Positions 10,010-21,172 of a stretch of DNA of 64,000 nucleotides are shown piece after piece. The first letter of the stretch is position 1; every line of letters starts with the position of its first letter. The notes beneath the pieces were generated by a model. The model ran no database searches, was not told where the DNA came from, and saw only the letters and a program-made list of their open reading frames with translations. The translations under genes were made by a program, and so were the position numbers. The stretch is from Hymenoscyphus infarciens (Eukaryota > Ascomycota > Leotiomycetes > Helotiales > Helotiaceae): positions 62,001-126,000 of the forward strand of contig LLCB01000025.1 in assembly GCA_001414345.1 (NCBI GenBank), read 5' to 3'.

Positions 10010-13000
10010 TCAAGGGAGTCGGTTTACATACCGATCGATATAAGCTCCTGCCATTCTCGCGCCAACTCTCTTTGCTACAAAGCCCAGTGACTCAAAGGTA
10101 AAAATATACCAAGGAGTCAAAGCAGAAGACCTTAAAAGAACTCTGCCTCCGAGTTTCATGGCCCGATTGATATTTGAAATTTGAACACTGGCTTCCTCTG
10201 CTCCGGGATCAAACCAATCCATCGAGTCCATGATTACGGCCACCGTGAGAGTTCCTCTCTTGAGTCGATTAACCACTTCGTTGATCTCATCTGTGTGGAT
10301 ACGGAGACCGTTGAAGGCACCACCTCGTGAGAGTTTTTGGTGGGCTTTGGGGGTGAGATAATCAGGGTGGCAACGCTGCGAGTAAGAGCCCTGGAGACAT
10401 ACGAGATAGTATGGGTTATCGTCGCCGATCAAAGATCCCTCAATGACCGGGTCGAGGGTTTGAACCATGTATTCCCATACCGCCTTTCCTCTTGATGAAT
10501 TAAGTTCCTTTTCAGTATGTCCTAGAGGATTCGACGGCGAGGGCTTGCTAGAAAAAGACTCGGAAGCTAAGTGATCCGCTTCAATCATAGCCAATTGGTT
10601 CTTTGGGACTCCTAAGGCTACTATAGAAGTTGGGGGAGTTAGAATTGCCTATTAAAAAATGTCTCGAGATTCGGTATAGGATAATACTGGGGTTTAGGAA
10701 TGACTTGGGAGTGATTCAGGAGTGACTCAGGAGTGATTTAAGAGGAAATTGGGAGAATGATGTCCCTATTACTTACGCCAAAGAAATTTCTCTTGGGAGA
10801 CGACAAAGTAGGAGAGTAATCTGGACATGATCAAAGGTCGGATTTTCTTGCACCAAATTTCGCGCTGTTCATTGATTGTTTTGGCGGCGAGGAGTTTCTT
10901 GATTTGAGAGCGGAATCCGAGAGCAGATGAAAGTAGACGGACTACGCGAATTGCATGTCTTGATCCTCCTACAAGATGGGGGAGTCAGTATTTGCCTAAC
11001 AATAAATGTCTCAAAATTCTGCACAGGATGATGGTGGGACTTAGGGATGCTTCAGGAGTGGAATAAGGGGAAATAAGTGGGAAAACGGTGTCCACACTAC
11101 CTACCAGTTTCATAAAGCCCCTTTCCGCTTTTAGATTCAAATACTTGAGTGTTATTAAGCCAATATTGAAATGCTCGAGACGACATATGGGGTGACAATC
11201 TAGTCAGGAGGATAGACCGGAAGTTTGCGTGTTTCCCCGTAGCGAATAGCTTGAAGAACTCGGAATATGGAAGAGCATTGAAAGCGGCGACTTTGAGTTC
11301 CAAAAGATGGTTTTGATTTGGGTTCAGGTCCACGGCATGGATGCGAGCTGGCGAGGAAAGCGCATAGGAGAGAATGTTATCTCCTGCCGATGTGATTGCG
11401 AGGACGACATCATCAGCGCTAAGTTTCAATAGGCGTTGGTCTACCCTAGAATCTTCCCAAGTGAAAGCATAAATATACTCGTGTTTGAATTGCGTATGCT
11501 TCTTCAAAGAGTCGTCATAACTTCAACAAGTTAGCATGACACGTTGAACCACGAGTCGAGAGCAGTCTCGCGATGGACATTAGCACCTGCCCTGCCTACC
11601 TAGCCCTCGCTGCTCTAGCTTTTTAAGACAATTTAAAGTAATTATTCCAGACTTTTGGAACAATTCATAATATTGCCCGAGATAGTTAGAACAATCAAGT
11701 TCAATTGCCCAAATCGTTTGGTAATTGAAGTTAGAACAACGAGGATTTCATACCACTTTAATATACACCGCGAGGCAGCAAGTAAAGATGGATCTCGTTC
11801 CAGAGGACTAGTAATAGGAGCTCAAAAGGAAGCAAAGGGAAAAGTTGCTTACTGGATTCGCCAGTGATGATTCTGGTAGAAGAACGATGGAAGGGGAAGA
11901 TTTGCCGATAGGTTGACTACTGCCGCATCGAACGCTTTAGATCTGATTTCAGGTGGTGTTGAGTTTTCAACAGCTCGTGAAAGTGCCTTGGTATGATTGA
12001 TTGGTGACAGATATGGAGATTCGGTAACCGCAGCATCAAGTCTTTCGACAATTTCATGGGGATAATTGGGAAGTCCGAGAGAAGAAGATGGACGCTTGGA
12101 ACACCCCAGCCAAACATAATAAGGAATTGAACCTAGAAGATAGTTGCGACAGTCTGCGCTCAATACTGTCCCGAATCGATATTCAAGGTAGTCTCTACGA
12201 CCGGCTTCGAGGCCAACACGATCGACGTCAAACCACGCCCGCCAAAACAAGCGGCCAAACCACTGTAGTATGTTAGCATATATCCTGATGAAGATGGGCA
12301 AACGAGGCCCTGGGAATAATGCCCATCTAGTGGTGTCAAATTTCTAGGATATTTTTCAAGAACAGTTCATAATATTAACCGAGATCTTTTGGAACAATCA
12401 ACTTCAATTGTTCCAGAAATCTAGATCAACGCTTCAAATTGTGCTAGTCAATTGGGATAACAGCAGCCATTAAACGCTTCTTTCGTCGTCTAGCACGAAG
12501 TGCTGCAAAAAAGGTGAAGTTGAGTTTCTTACGTTGACATGCCTATTAATGGCGCCTCCTGTATAATTGCGGCAACTCAAATCCACTATGGACTGTACAT
12601 AAAAATCAACGACACCTATCGGAGTTAACGTTTGCTCCTTACAGGTAAGAGGGGAGGTTCTGTTACCAATTGTACCGGAAGGCGCAAGAAGAGAGCTGAT
12701 GGAGTCGATGACGGAATAAAAGTCAGGCTGCGTCAATTAGCTAACATCAACGAGAATGAGATTCCTAAACTAGTAACCTACAATCATAGACAAGCTGTAA
12801 GAGAGCGTAACAAGATCGGCACCCCCTATATGGCTTTCATCATCGTTGGGGTATTTTGAAAATGGTGAGAAAGGTGTCAAACCGGAAGCCTCATTTTCGT
12901 GATCTTCCAACCGGAAAGTTCTGGCATCCTGGCAAACCACTTTCACATTCTTCCAGCCCAATCGCGCAAATCGCTTGCGGGCTACTTCGCAGAGGGACGG

Positions 13001-13533
13001 TGAAAAATCGACCAGGTACACACTTGAGAAGAATTCTGGAACGGAGACGAATTCAGACATGGCTTCGATGTTCCATCCTGTTCCTCCTCCAATCTAGATA
13101 GTATGAGCTTAATTTGAACGCCAGAAAGCAGAAGGACAGGTATACTTACATCAACCCAGATACGCTTGGTATCATGTGTTCGCTCATTCGCCGCTTTATG
13201 AACCAACTGGGCAGCAACTAAACCAAGCATATCTTCGCGACCACGGAGAAGTCTCTTTCTAGTTGCATCATACACACCAGCTTGTGCCTTGTAGAAACTC
13301 TCAAGGGCATCTTGCTGTCCATTCCCTGTGCCATCTCCGGTATGCGGCTTCAAGAAAGAAGCGTAGAAGAATCGCAGAAAAGATAAGAAGGCGTTTGGAT
13401 TCTCTTCCTCTCTCTTTCCAGAATGAGAATTGAGGGCGAAAATACCCCCAATAAGTAGAATCAAAATTGCTCCTACTAGAATGATTTGGGTGTGGGGATC
13501 CTGGGGAAGGATGCTAAGGATAAGAGAAGCCAT
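10010..13533 (-). CDS. BTA1: Betaine lipid synthase (BtaB-BtaA fusion)
   Basis: Eight exons (transcript order): 13533-13150, 13093-12782, 12727-12667, 12615-12533, 12262-11853, 11520-11105, 10968-10777, 10620-10010. They give 822 residues and every junction keeps frame. The enzyme makes diacylglyceryl-trimethylhomoserine, a phosphorus-free membrane lipid used under phosphate limitation. Residues 17-34 form an N-terminal membrane anchor. The N-terminal half is the SAM-dependent N-methyltransferase (motif I DIGGGTG at 128-134, then VYLVDFSPS). The C-terminal half is the BtaA-type 3-amino-3-carboxypropyl transferase (FTWEDSRVD around 436-444, SAGDN 461-465, AVDLNPNQ 479-486). Introns 1-3 are ordinary (51-56 bp). 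Introns 4-7 are 270, 332, 136 and 156 bp, and related in pairs. The junction codon after intron 7 gives FLWLALGVPKNQ, plausible for the family. Confidence 0.92.
10621..10776 (-). repeat. Introner-like intron, family A, copy 1 (BTA1 intron 7)
   Basis: This 156 bp intron matches BTA1 intron 6 (10969-11104) nearly from splice site to splice site. Plus-strand blocks shared in order: GGGGGAGT, ATTTGCCTA-type, AAATGTCTC, ATTCxG, AGGAT, TTAGGxATG, AGGAGTG and GTGTCC-type. Identity by eye is about 70-75 percent. It also holds a local triplication of a 10-11 bp unit (GGAGTGATTC-like). Confidence 0.65.
10969..11104 (-). repeat. Introner-like intron, family A, copy 2 (BTA1 intron 6)
   Basis: A 136 bp intron collinear with intron 7. 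The intervening exon (10777-10968) is not duplicated, so this is not a tandem gene duplication: the homology is confined to the introns. Confidence 0.65.
11521..11852 (-). repeat. Long intron with shared element, family B (BTA1 intron 5)
   Basis: A 332 bp intron. Its core at about 11657-11717 (plus-strand TTCATAATATT, CCGAGAT, AGAACAATCAA, TTCAATTG in order) matches the core of intron 4 at about 12364-12425. A branch-point sequence (CTAAC, read on the minus strand) lies just before the acceptor in both. Confidence 0.6.
12263..12532 (-). repeat. Long intron with shared element, family B (BTA1 intron 4)
   Basis: A 270 bp intron sharing a ~60 bp core with intron 5. The core contains an inverted repeat, GGAACAAT and ATTGTTCC separated by 8 bases, able to form a hairpin. 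Confidence 0.6.
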
Positions 13534-14420
13534 GATACTCTCTCATTGCTAGAGGAACGAGGAATTGAGGTTGAGGTAGTTGATACTCGTGCACAATCTC
13601 GAGTTGATGGGCGATGAAGGGAAGAAGAGGGGGAAACGGGATAAATGAGAGATGATATAATATAGCTGGCGTCCCAGTAAAGCGATATGAGAGATCTAAC
13701 CCCTCACATATCCCCACGTTGCCCCTCCATGGCCCGTTCTTGTGCGCAAGAAGTCCAGTTTTGACCTATCGTGGCCGCACGAGGGCGTGTAGTGGGGGAA
13801 ATGTCCCACATGATGAGTTAAAGGGCCACAGCCAGCATTTCGCCTTCTAAATGGATACATATCTATTCACAGGAGCTTTGAATTGGTTCGATATACGACG
13901 AGGCACGCTGAAACTTCACGGCCTAAACAAAAGATTCGAGTCAGTGAGAGTCAGGAGTGAATTGTTGTGTAGAGTTTGAATCATTCATCAATTGAAAGTG
14001 CTGATTGGCGACCAAGAAGATGTAACGACATGTGGGCAAAAAAACTCGTGTCGGCCTTCAGTGTTGCAAGTTTCGGAACGTTTAGGACAAGGTGAGGTTG
14101 GCCAAAAAGATCGCTTATTGTGGCTACGAATCAAACTAGGCACGCTCTTGAATGAGACGCTCCTATTGGCCGATGACAACAACAGTATCAATGAAATGCA
14201 GCAGATCTGAATGGCCCCCCGGTGGCCCTAATTAGTATCCGATATCTTCCGCAGCTTCGATAAAACTCAATTGATGTGAGGGGTCTTTGAAGGTGTCATC
14301 ATGTGACGAATGGTTTCCATTTATTTTTGATCCCCTCATTTTGCTGTACATAGACAGATTTGCCGACAAACTAACATAATATTGTGACACCCACGCTCCA
14401 GACTCCTTGGTTTAACACCC
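13534..14420. other. Intergenic, BTA1 promoter and NOC2 3' flank
   Basis: About 890 bp. Its start is the BTA1 promoter and its end is the 3' flank of NOC2 (both genes are on the minus strand). No gene was recognised. Confidence 0.5.
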
Positions 14421-16742
14421 TTATTCATCGTCGTCCTCTTTGAACCCAGCCTCCGAGTCGTCATCTTCACCTGCATCCTCCATACTTTCATCGTCACTTT
14501 CTGGTGCTGCCTTGTCCTTCTCTCTATCCTCCTGTCGTTTTCTATCCTCCTCTCTTCGGCTCTCCTCTAGAAGTCTTGACTTCTCTTCTCTTTGCTTTCT
14601 CTGCCCAACGACGAACGCACCAAGAGGAGTCTTTTCCCATTCAAATCCCTTCAAGAACCCTTCAATTCCGGCGCGATTATTTGGTGCGAAGTCAACCTTG
14701 ACCCTTTTCTCCTCGATCCATTTGCTGTTCATTTCTATTTTTTGAATCAGAAGGAAAAGACCGCTATTGATCTTGTTGTTCTTGTTTCCCGTACTTTTGT
14801 TGCCAGCCTCCTTCAGCCATCGTTTCAGCATGACTACCACAGGCAATGCCAGTTCAGGAAACGCGATACTTGTTGACCAAAGCACAAAGAACTCTGACAA
14901 TAGCTCGGCCACCTGCTCTCCAACCCCGTCCTGATACACTCGTGTTCGAAGATACGACTTTGGTGCTTTGTAGCTGGGTGCAAAATCGAGGCTTTTGAGC
15001 GTGCTCGCCTTTGGGGGCTTCTTCATTTCAGCCGAATTGAGAACCTCGAGGAGTGCGGAAGCTAGTGGTATGTAAGTTCCGGTTGCCCGAGAAAGTCGGA
15101 GAAGTGACCGAATCAATTGAAAGCGAAGAGGAAAGTATGTTGCTGTTGGAATGAGGCGCATAGCTCCAAGTGTGACTTGTACAGTTGGATAGATCAGAAG
15201 TCGAAGCTGCGATTCCTTTCCGTTCTCTGCTTCTTTCACAGGACTGCAATGTTCTGACAGTACACATGACCAGAAATCCAACGAGTGCACAAATTGCCAG
15301 TTGTAAACTGTCTTGTAACTCTCCTTTTGATTGTTGGTGATGCTGCTTCTCAAGTGTATGGCCAGTTGGCGAATGAAGGTAAATCCCGTGGAATATCCTA
15401 CATCCTGATCTATTCCCCAAAGCTCAGCAGCAGAGTTCTTCATAAGATTTATTCCTTGAATTGTGTGGACAGAAGTTGTACGGCTGCCCTTGATCAATCC
15501 CTGATAGACAGTCTTTAAAACAGCTTCTCGTAGACCAGGATCTCCAATGACTGCCAGTTTCCTCAGGACCAAAAATGCCGTGATTTTTGTTGCTTCAGAA
15601 CTCGCAGCATCTGACCAGATGTCAACTACACTCTTAACAACATTTTTGAGGACCTTTTTGAAAGAGAGCAGGTATGGTAGGAGAGGGATTATCGAGGACA
15701 GCGTGAGTTTAACGGTTGCTGCATCTGAAAGAGTGGTGAGGAGATGGTGGACAGATGATGTGTGGGACTTGAGAAGAGGTGTGAGTGTCTTGAACTTTTT
15801 CGAATCGGTTGAGACTCGAACTTTCCCAGCAGCTGACTCCTTGACTGGAAGATGGTGGTTGAGAACCATTGGGACATTTTTGAGGGTGGAGAGGAGTAAA
15901 TCGTGGTAGACGTTAGGATCCGATATAGTGTACTTGTATTCCTTCCCTTCGTCCTCGTTAACATGAGCTGCTGCTCGGAATGCAAGCACGACTTGTCGCA
16001 TCGCTCGTAATGAGTGCTCTTCAGTCATTGCTCTGGTCCATTTCGTAACCATGGCCTTCGTAACTTCAGGTGAATTTGGATCCTCATCATCAGAACCACC
16101 AGCCTCCTCATCCACCGCTGCCTTTTTGGATTTCTTTTGCTTCTTCTTCTTTGGTACATCTTCTTCATCGCTGGCGCTTAAATCGTCGACCTCGACCAAG
16201 TCTGCGTCTTCGTCGAAATCTAATGCCTCTGGATCATTCTCCTTGAGGTATTTGTAAAATGCCGGGTCCTTCTCCGCCAATGCCTCCATAGCTCCTTTGC
16301 TCATGCCGGTCGCATCTTCTTCGTCGCTTCCTCCGTCGCTATCGCTCAGGACTGGTGCTTCTTCAAATGAAGCCTCGGAAGAGTCGCCGTCCTCCTCCTC
16401 CCCTGGCTCTGATCGTTTCCGTTTTCCGAGCTTCTCGGCGTTCGATGAGGATTTCGATTTCGATTTCTTTCCTGGGTTCTCTGGGATCTCGAAGCCGCCT
16501 TGGAAGAAGTCGTCCACATTCATCTTGCCAAAGGGATCCTCCTTTGCAGGTTCCTTTGTCTTGGCCCCTTCCTCTCCATCCTTTCCACCCAGGAACTCGG
16601 CATCTTTTGCGTTTCGCGCCTGTCGTTTGGCCTTCACTTGTTGTCGCTGCTTGATTTTCGCACCCGCCTTTCTCTTTTCGAGAACATCCTTAAGATGATT
16701 CTTCTCAAATTTGCGAGTGGATTTTTTCGTGCTTTTGGCCAT
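14421..16742 (-). CDS. NOC2: Nucleolar complex protein 2 (60S ribosome assembly)
   Basis: Intronless, 773 residues from the ATG at 16742. The frame extends six codons upstream, but the sequence beginning MAKSTKKSTRKFEKNHL is the usual family start. NOC2 pairs with NOC1 or NOC3 and escorts pre-60S particles from nucleolus to nucleoplasm. Residues ~1-60 are lysine/arginine-rich (coiled coil and nucleolar targeting). Residues ~60-240 are acidic and low in complexity with KKKKQKKSKK stretches. The central and C-terminal part is the conserved NOC2 helical-repeat domain (ISDPNVYHDLLLSTLKNVP, LYLRTRVYQDGVGEQVAELL-like segments). The tail is charged (REEKSRLLEESRREEDRKRQ, then DDESMEDAGEDDDSEAG). It is divergent from VPS28, with 189 bp between start codons. 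Confidence 0.93.
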   Translation of the reverse strand: MAKSTKKSTRKFEKNHLKDVLEKRKAGAKIKQRQQVKAKRQARNAKDAEFLGGKDGEEGAKTKEPAKEDPFGKMNVDDFFQGGFEIPENPGKKSKSKSSSNAEKLGKRKRSEPGEEEDGDSSEASFEEAPVLSDSDGGSDEEDATGMSKGAMEALAEKDPAFYKYLKENDPEALDFDEDADLVEVDDLSASDEEDVPKKKKQKKSKKAAVDEEAGGSDDEDPNSPEVTKAMVTKWTRAMTEEHSLRAMRQVVLAFRAAAHVNEDEGKEYKYTISDPNVYHDLLLSTLKNVPMVLNHHLPVKESAAGKVRVSTDSKKFKTLTPLLKSHTSSVHHLLTTLSDAATVKLTLSSIIPLLPYLLSFKKVLKNVVKSVVDIWSDAASSEATKITAFLVLRKLAVIGDPGLREAVLKTVYQGLIKGSRTTSVHTIQGINLMKNSAAELWGIDQDVGYSTGFTFIRQLAIHLRSSITNNQKESYKTVYNWQFVHSLDFWSCVLSEHCSPVKEAENGKESQLRLLIYPTVQVTLGAMRLIPTATYFPLRFQLIRSLLRLSRATGTYIPLASALLEVLNSAEMKKPPKASTLKSLDFAPSYKAPKSYLRTRVYQDGVGEQVAELLSEFFVLWSTSIAFPELALPVVVMLKRWLKEAGNKSTGNKNNKINSGLFLLIQKIEMNSKWIEEKRVKVDFAPNNRAGIEGFLKGFEWEKTPLGAFVVGQRKQREEKSRLLEESRREEDRKRQEDREKDKAAPESDDESMEDAGEDDDSEAGFKEDDDE

Positions 16743-16931
16743 GGCGACAGAATTATGCAATCGCGATGGTTGTGAATGCGGGTTGCTGGAACTTTTTTGT
16801 CCAGGAATTTTTGGGCAGCCCGCTTTTTTTGGGGCGCCAGGGCGGTGAAAAGCGGCAGTATTTTGACCAGTCTGTGCACCACCCCACCAGAGCTCTCAAG
16901 CCTCAATGCATTCGCAGTCCAACACAACACC
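16743..16931. promoter_or_regulatory. Shared divergent promoter, NOC2 / VPS28
   Basis: Only 189 bp separate the two start codons, so the two genes must share a bidirectional promoter. Confidence 0.6.
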
Positions 16932-17743
16932 ATGTATCAAACAAAGCAGGCGTATGCGCCAACGCCTCACAGCTACATTCCAAACACCACGCTCTCAGCA
17001 ACCATAAATCTGGACGAGGTTCGGCTTCCACAAACCCCTTGAAGCGTATGAAGTCTGACTGACTGAACAGGAAGTCAAACTCTCCGAGACAAGAGCAGAA
17101 CGAGACCTCCAAGACTCTCTCGCAGAAGTCTTCAGCATCATTATCACGCTAGACGAGACGGAAAAGGCTTATCTCAAAGATGCCATACCTGAATCCGACT
17201 ACACGGAGATTTGCGATCGGCTTTTGAAGCAGTACAAGGCAATCTTAGCAGACGAAGCTGTAAATCGGCAGTTTGTGGATCTGGAAACATTTAAAAATGA
17301 ATGGGATGTATGTTGCTACTACCTTATGACCCATTCCTTCGATTGACTTTCCACAGATGGAAGTGCCGCGAGCTACAGAACGGATTCGAATCGGTATGCC
17401 CAGCACCATGACTGCCACTTCGTATACCTCGGCTGCCCCGAGCAGTGGTGGTGGAATCAATGGGACTCTCATTCTTGAGGCAACCCAAGACTTCATTACG
17501 TTTCTTGATGCTGTCAAGTTAGGCCTTCTTGCCAAGGATCAACTACATCCCCTATTGAGGGATGTTATTCAAAGCGTGAATAAGGTTACAACCAAAGATT
17601 TCGAGGGAAGGGGAAAGATTGTTCAATGGTTGATTACTCTGAATCAAATGAAGGCCACAGAAGAAGTCAGTGAGGATCATGCCAGAGAACTAGAACTGGA
17701 CATGAATGCCGCATATCAAGGGTTCAAAGAGACTTTGAAATGA
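16932..17743 (+). CDS. VPS28: ESCRT-I subunit VPS28
   Basis: Exons 16932-17018, 17071-17307 and 17357-17743, 236 residues, typical for the family. VPS28 joins ESCRT-I and recruits ESCRT-II through its C-terminal helical bundle, for sorting ubiquitinated cargo into multivesicular bodies. The N-terminal core-binding region is at about 30-110 (VKLSETRAERDLQDSLAEVF, then YTEICDRLLKQYKAI). The C-terminal domain starts around residue 145 (ATQDFITFLDAVKLGLLAKD) and runs to the stop. The first intron uses the weaker donor GTTCGG but has a clear branch region (CTGACTGAC) and CAG acceptor, and it alone joins MYQTKQAYAP to the conserved core in frame. No defects were seen. Confidence 0.93.
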
Positions 17744-17991
17744 CGGACCGCCCGATCATTGCGCATCAAAAACACTATACACCTCCTACACATTCAGATT
17801 GTTCAAATCGAATTGGGCTTAACCTCTAGATCGATTCAAGGAAACGCATGAAGATGGTTTTTCGCTCATCGGGAGAAATGTTGACAACGGAGTGCAGATA
17901 GGAATCATATCTCCACCAGAAGCCGGATCTCACACGAGAACTTCAAACAGAAAGAAGATTGGGCCAGGAATAGCATTGATATGTGGTGGCT

Positions 17992-19230
17992 TTAGACTAA
18001 GAAGGTCCAGAAGCTAGGATACACAAATTCATCTTCAAAGATGCGTCGAACCTGCTCCAACACAAATTTTTCCACCTTGCCAACATTCTTCAAAACCTGC
18101 TTTCCATTTTCTCTCTGTCCTATCTCGCTTTCCACCTTGATTTCGTGGAGCAGTCCACCCATTTTCATACCGCTGAGGTGAGGGTGGTCCTCTGATTCTG
18201 CTCCAATCGCGGCGTAAGCATCCTCGGGAGAGAGGAAACAGAAGTGTGCCCTTTTCCGAATATATGCAAGAACCGCCACGCCATCAAATGAGAGGCCTGT
18301 AATGTTCAACTTGACAGGTATGCCAACAAAACTCGGCATGGGATAGTCTAGGAGTATTTCGGCCGTCAGTGAAAGCCTGATGTCGCCTGAGTATCGGACA
18401 CGGAATACCGTCTGCAGATCCTCTACTCTAGGTTCCCGGAATCTCCTGGGAGGTGATGATGGCTCTTCCTCGCCGCTTTCTTCTACCGGGCCATCACGAG
18501 TTTGGGGCCTGGTCGTGGAAGTCGAAGGTGCCAGGGTAGAGACACTTGCGCGCTCTCGAAGGAGTTGAGCTGCCGCGTCTGCTGTGGGTGGAGGAGACAA
18601 GGAACTTCCGCTGGGCGTGTGACGATGACCTCTACCAATGGATGGTAAACTTGTATAATCAGGCCAGCCGTGGGGAAGATGTGCTCCTGCAACAGCAGCC
18701 AGAGGGGTTTGCGTTCCCGATAGCCCAGTGGCGAGTTGCGAGTGGAAGTAACTTAGGTTTGAAGTCCCCCCCGGTATACCAGGCGTACTGACGCCGAGGA
18801 AGGGACTTCCTAGGTCCCCGGAAGCTTGTCCCGTTCTCATTCCCGACAATCTTGTGTCGATATATGGGGGAGGGTTCGAGACATTTGCGGGAACATTCTT
18901 TCTCTCCGCCCGGTCTAATCTGCGCCTCTCTCTCAGACTATCCTGCTGTTCACTTTTGGGTTGCCAGCCGTCGTTGCTGCCTTCCTCTTCCTCCTGATCA
19001 TCGTCATCTTCCGTCTCCTCGTAAAAGTCAGGCAGAGGATCACATATGTCTTTGATCTCAACCTCTGGTGCCACCTTACCGAACTCGAAGGCGTGGACCT
19101 TGACACCTTTGATAAAGCGAGGCAACGTCACCGTTTGGAACTTCTCGTGGACGAAATCCCGTATCTTATCAGCCAGGGCAAGTCCATCCGGACCGGTGGT
19201 CAAGGTTTCCCAATTCAGCTCAATAGACAT
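17992..19230 (-). CDS. MDM12: ERMES subunit MDM12
   Basis: Intronless, 412 residues. MDM12 is the soluble SMP-domain bridge between MMM1 in the ER and MDM34 in the mitochondrial outer membrane and transfers phospholipids at contact sites. The SMP domain is split: the N-terminal part ([20 protein letters not shown], then [20 protein letters not shown], residues 1-75) and the C-terminal part ([22 protein letters not shown], ~275-412). Between them is a long low-complexity linker rich in Ser, Pro, Asp and Glu, as in filamentous ascomycetes. The protein ends in the expected [11 protein letters not shown]. The start is the conserved MSIxLNWE. Convergent with VPS28, 248 bp apart. Confidence 0.95.
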   Translation of the reverse strand: MSIELNWETLTTGPDGLALADKIRDFVHEKFQTVTLPRFIKGVKVHAFEFGKVAPEVEIKDICDPLPDFYEETEDDDDQEEEEGSNDGWQPKSEQQDSLRERRRLDRAERKNVPANVSNPPPYIDTRLSGMRTGQASGDLGSPFLGVSTPGIPGGTSNLSYFHSQLATGLSGTQTPLAAVAGAHLPHGWPDYTSLPSIGRGHRHTPSGSSLSPPPTADAAAQLLRERASVSTLAPSTSTTRPQTRDGPVEESGEEEPSSPPRRFREPRVEDLQTVFRVRYSGDIRLSLTAEILLDYPMPSFVGIPVKLNITGLSFDGVAVLAYIRKRAHFCFLSPEDAYAAIGAESEDHPHLSGMKMGGLLHEIKVESEIGQRENGKQVLKNVGKVEKFVLEQVRRIFEDEFVYPSFWTFLV

Positions 19231-19597
19231 CTCAATGCATACACGGCCACATCGCCCGGGTCAGGGAAGATAGGTGGAAGATTGGTATTATTGAGTATGG
19301 GGAGTGTCGAGGCGAATACGGCCAAATGTTCAGAGGGGTTTATCGTATAGATGATGTGATGTCCTTTTGGGCGCCGTCATCCAAGCCAGGAAGTTCAAGT
19401 CGTTGGTACAAGGTTGGTGATGTTGGTGGTGGGTAGTGTGTGGGGTGTGGTGTGAAGCTTTAGGTCGAGACGACCCCGAATCCGGGATCACCTGGTTGGT
19501 CGTTGCAAGCGAGTGCACGGCCCTATCTTAGGGCGGCGTGGCCGTTCTTGAAAGCCAACATCACTACTAACCTTTAGCACAGAGACCAACACAAACC

Positions 19598-19652
19598 CAA
19601 CTCTCCAACTCTCCAACTCTCCAACTCCCCAACTCCCCAACTTCACAACTCC
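19598..19652. repeat. 8 bp minisatellite (CCAACTCT)
   Basis: About 6-7 copies of CCAACTCT, changing to CCAACTCC in the later copies, upstream of MDM12. Confidence 0.85.
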
Positions 19653-21124
19653 CCAAATCTATCTCTCAGCTCAAAAACGACGTCTGGAGCTACTTGACCA
19701 GTCATCGTACCTAATTATCTCCTAGCCGCCTCAAAACTCACCATAATACTACTACGTATTAGTTTCCATCCAGATCGGGGAAAGGGACAGTGATGTATGT
19801 CTACTTGTGGCACCGTCGCTTTTCGGGCCATGCTACTTGCTCGTGTATACAGCTCCATGTGGCCAGACAGACAGCTTGATACCCATTTCCTTATAGAACG
19901 ATGTAGGCCTGTCCCTCATTTGGAGTATAAGGTTCTAACTCTAAAGGTACTAACCCAACCCGTATTTTCTTTTTACCCGGCTGTTGGATGAATCGTCATA
20001 TACGTGAGACGGTATTGGAAATAGCCAGTCACCTGCATTTCATCCCCTCATATTTTCAAATCCCCTCGACTAGGCAGCAAGAGATGGTTGCCCAAGAAAT
20101 AAATTGGGAAAATGATGGTACATCGCGGAACCAACTCACAAACTCTTCCCAAAAGCCTACTCTGTATGGCCTGTAGCATTCACCAAACAGGAATCCTCCA
20201 ACACAATTTTCCGCATCAGGTGTACTTTTAAGCGCTGAGTAGTTGATTCACTTTTCTGGTGGCTTGCATTAGCCACTTTTCTTGTGGACTGGCGGCTTCC
20301 GTCTGCACAACATACCTTGGACGAACGCATTGTTACAAGGGACTATATTCCTTACTCTCCCAATCATGGTTCTAGGGTTCCTGTTCCAAGCCGGGCAACT
20401 AAACTTACCACCTTTGTCACGGTAGATCCTCCGCCGCGCTTGTTGTATATCAATCGTTTTCTTCCTTGCTATTGGTCACCGAATCTTCTGAACACCTTCT
20501 GCCAATATTGCCAAGAAAAAACGGGGTTATACGATGGTTCCTACTCAAAATCTCTGGCACCTTTGCTAATTAGTCCAACCAATGACCTGGGATCCCAGCA
20601 ATACTCTTCGGGACCAAAGTTGATTCCGCCCCCATGTTTTCACTTTCGGCAATGCATGTTGGGCTTGTTATTTCTTATGTCTGTTACTAGATTCTTCCAC
20701 TTTTCTTATTGACTTTCCGAATCGTGCATGAAGAGCCTCGCCAATATTTGGGCTCTTTTTACACATTGGGTGTGGTACGGCAGGAACTTGGCTTAGGAAT
20801 TGTTTCTCAAGAACTAGTGGCGTTTCCCATGCATACCAAATCACGTTATGTCCTTTTCATGCGCGCAGGGGATACCCCTCGTAGCCTTTGCATATCTCTC
20901 CTCTTCTGAGGTCTGAATTTCCTTCCACCAACATTAAGAAAGGTTGTTGTTAACATCACCTCTTTCCTAGGGCTGGTGGGATGGGCTGATGAGCTACAAA
21001 TAAAAGTTGGCGAAAATTTCTTCATACGACAAGTATTCACGTCAAATAGTGGCAGGTAGTCATGCTATGTATAACTTCTCTACCATTTAGCAAAGTAATA
21101 AGAAGTTATTTTGCCTTGAGAGTT

Positions 21125-21172
21125 TACCTAAAGCATTGTAGGAAAAGTACTTGTCCTACAATGCTTTAGGTA
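21125..21172. repeat. Perfect 19 bp inverted repeat with 10 bp loop
   Basis: Arm TACCTAAAGCATTGTAGGA (21125-21143) is the exact reverse complement of 21154-21172, separated by 10 bases. It would form a strong RNA hairpin or DNA cruciform. It is not next to a recognised 3' end, so a terminator role is unsupported. Confidence 0.9.

Noticed and set aside
16743..16760. Upstream in-frame ATG of NOC2 (six codons earlier)
   Set aside because: The second ATG begins the conserved MAKSTKKSTRKFEK start; the upstream codons do not resemble the family.
20284..20712. 142-codon open frame on the plus strand in the gene desert
   Set aside because: No signal peptide, domain or conserved pattern recognised; length is compatible with chance.
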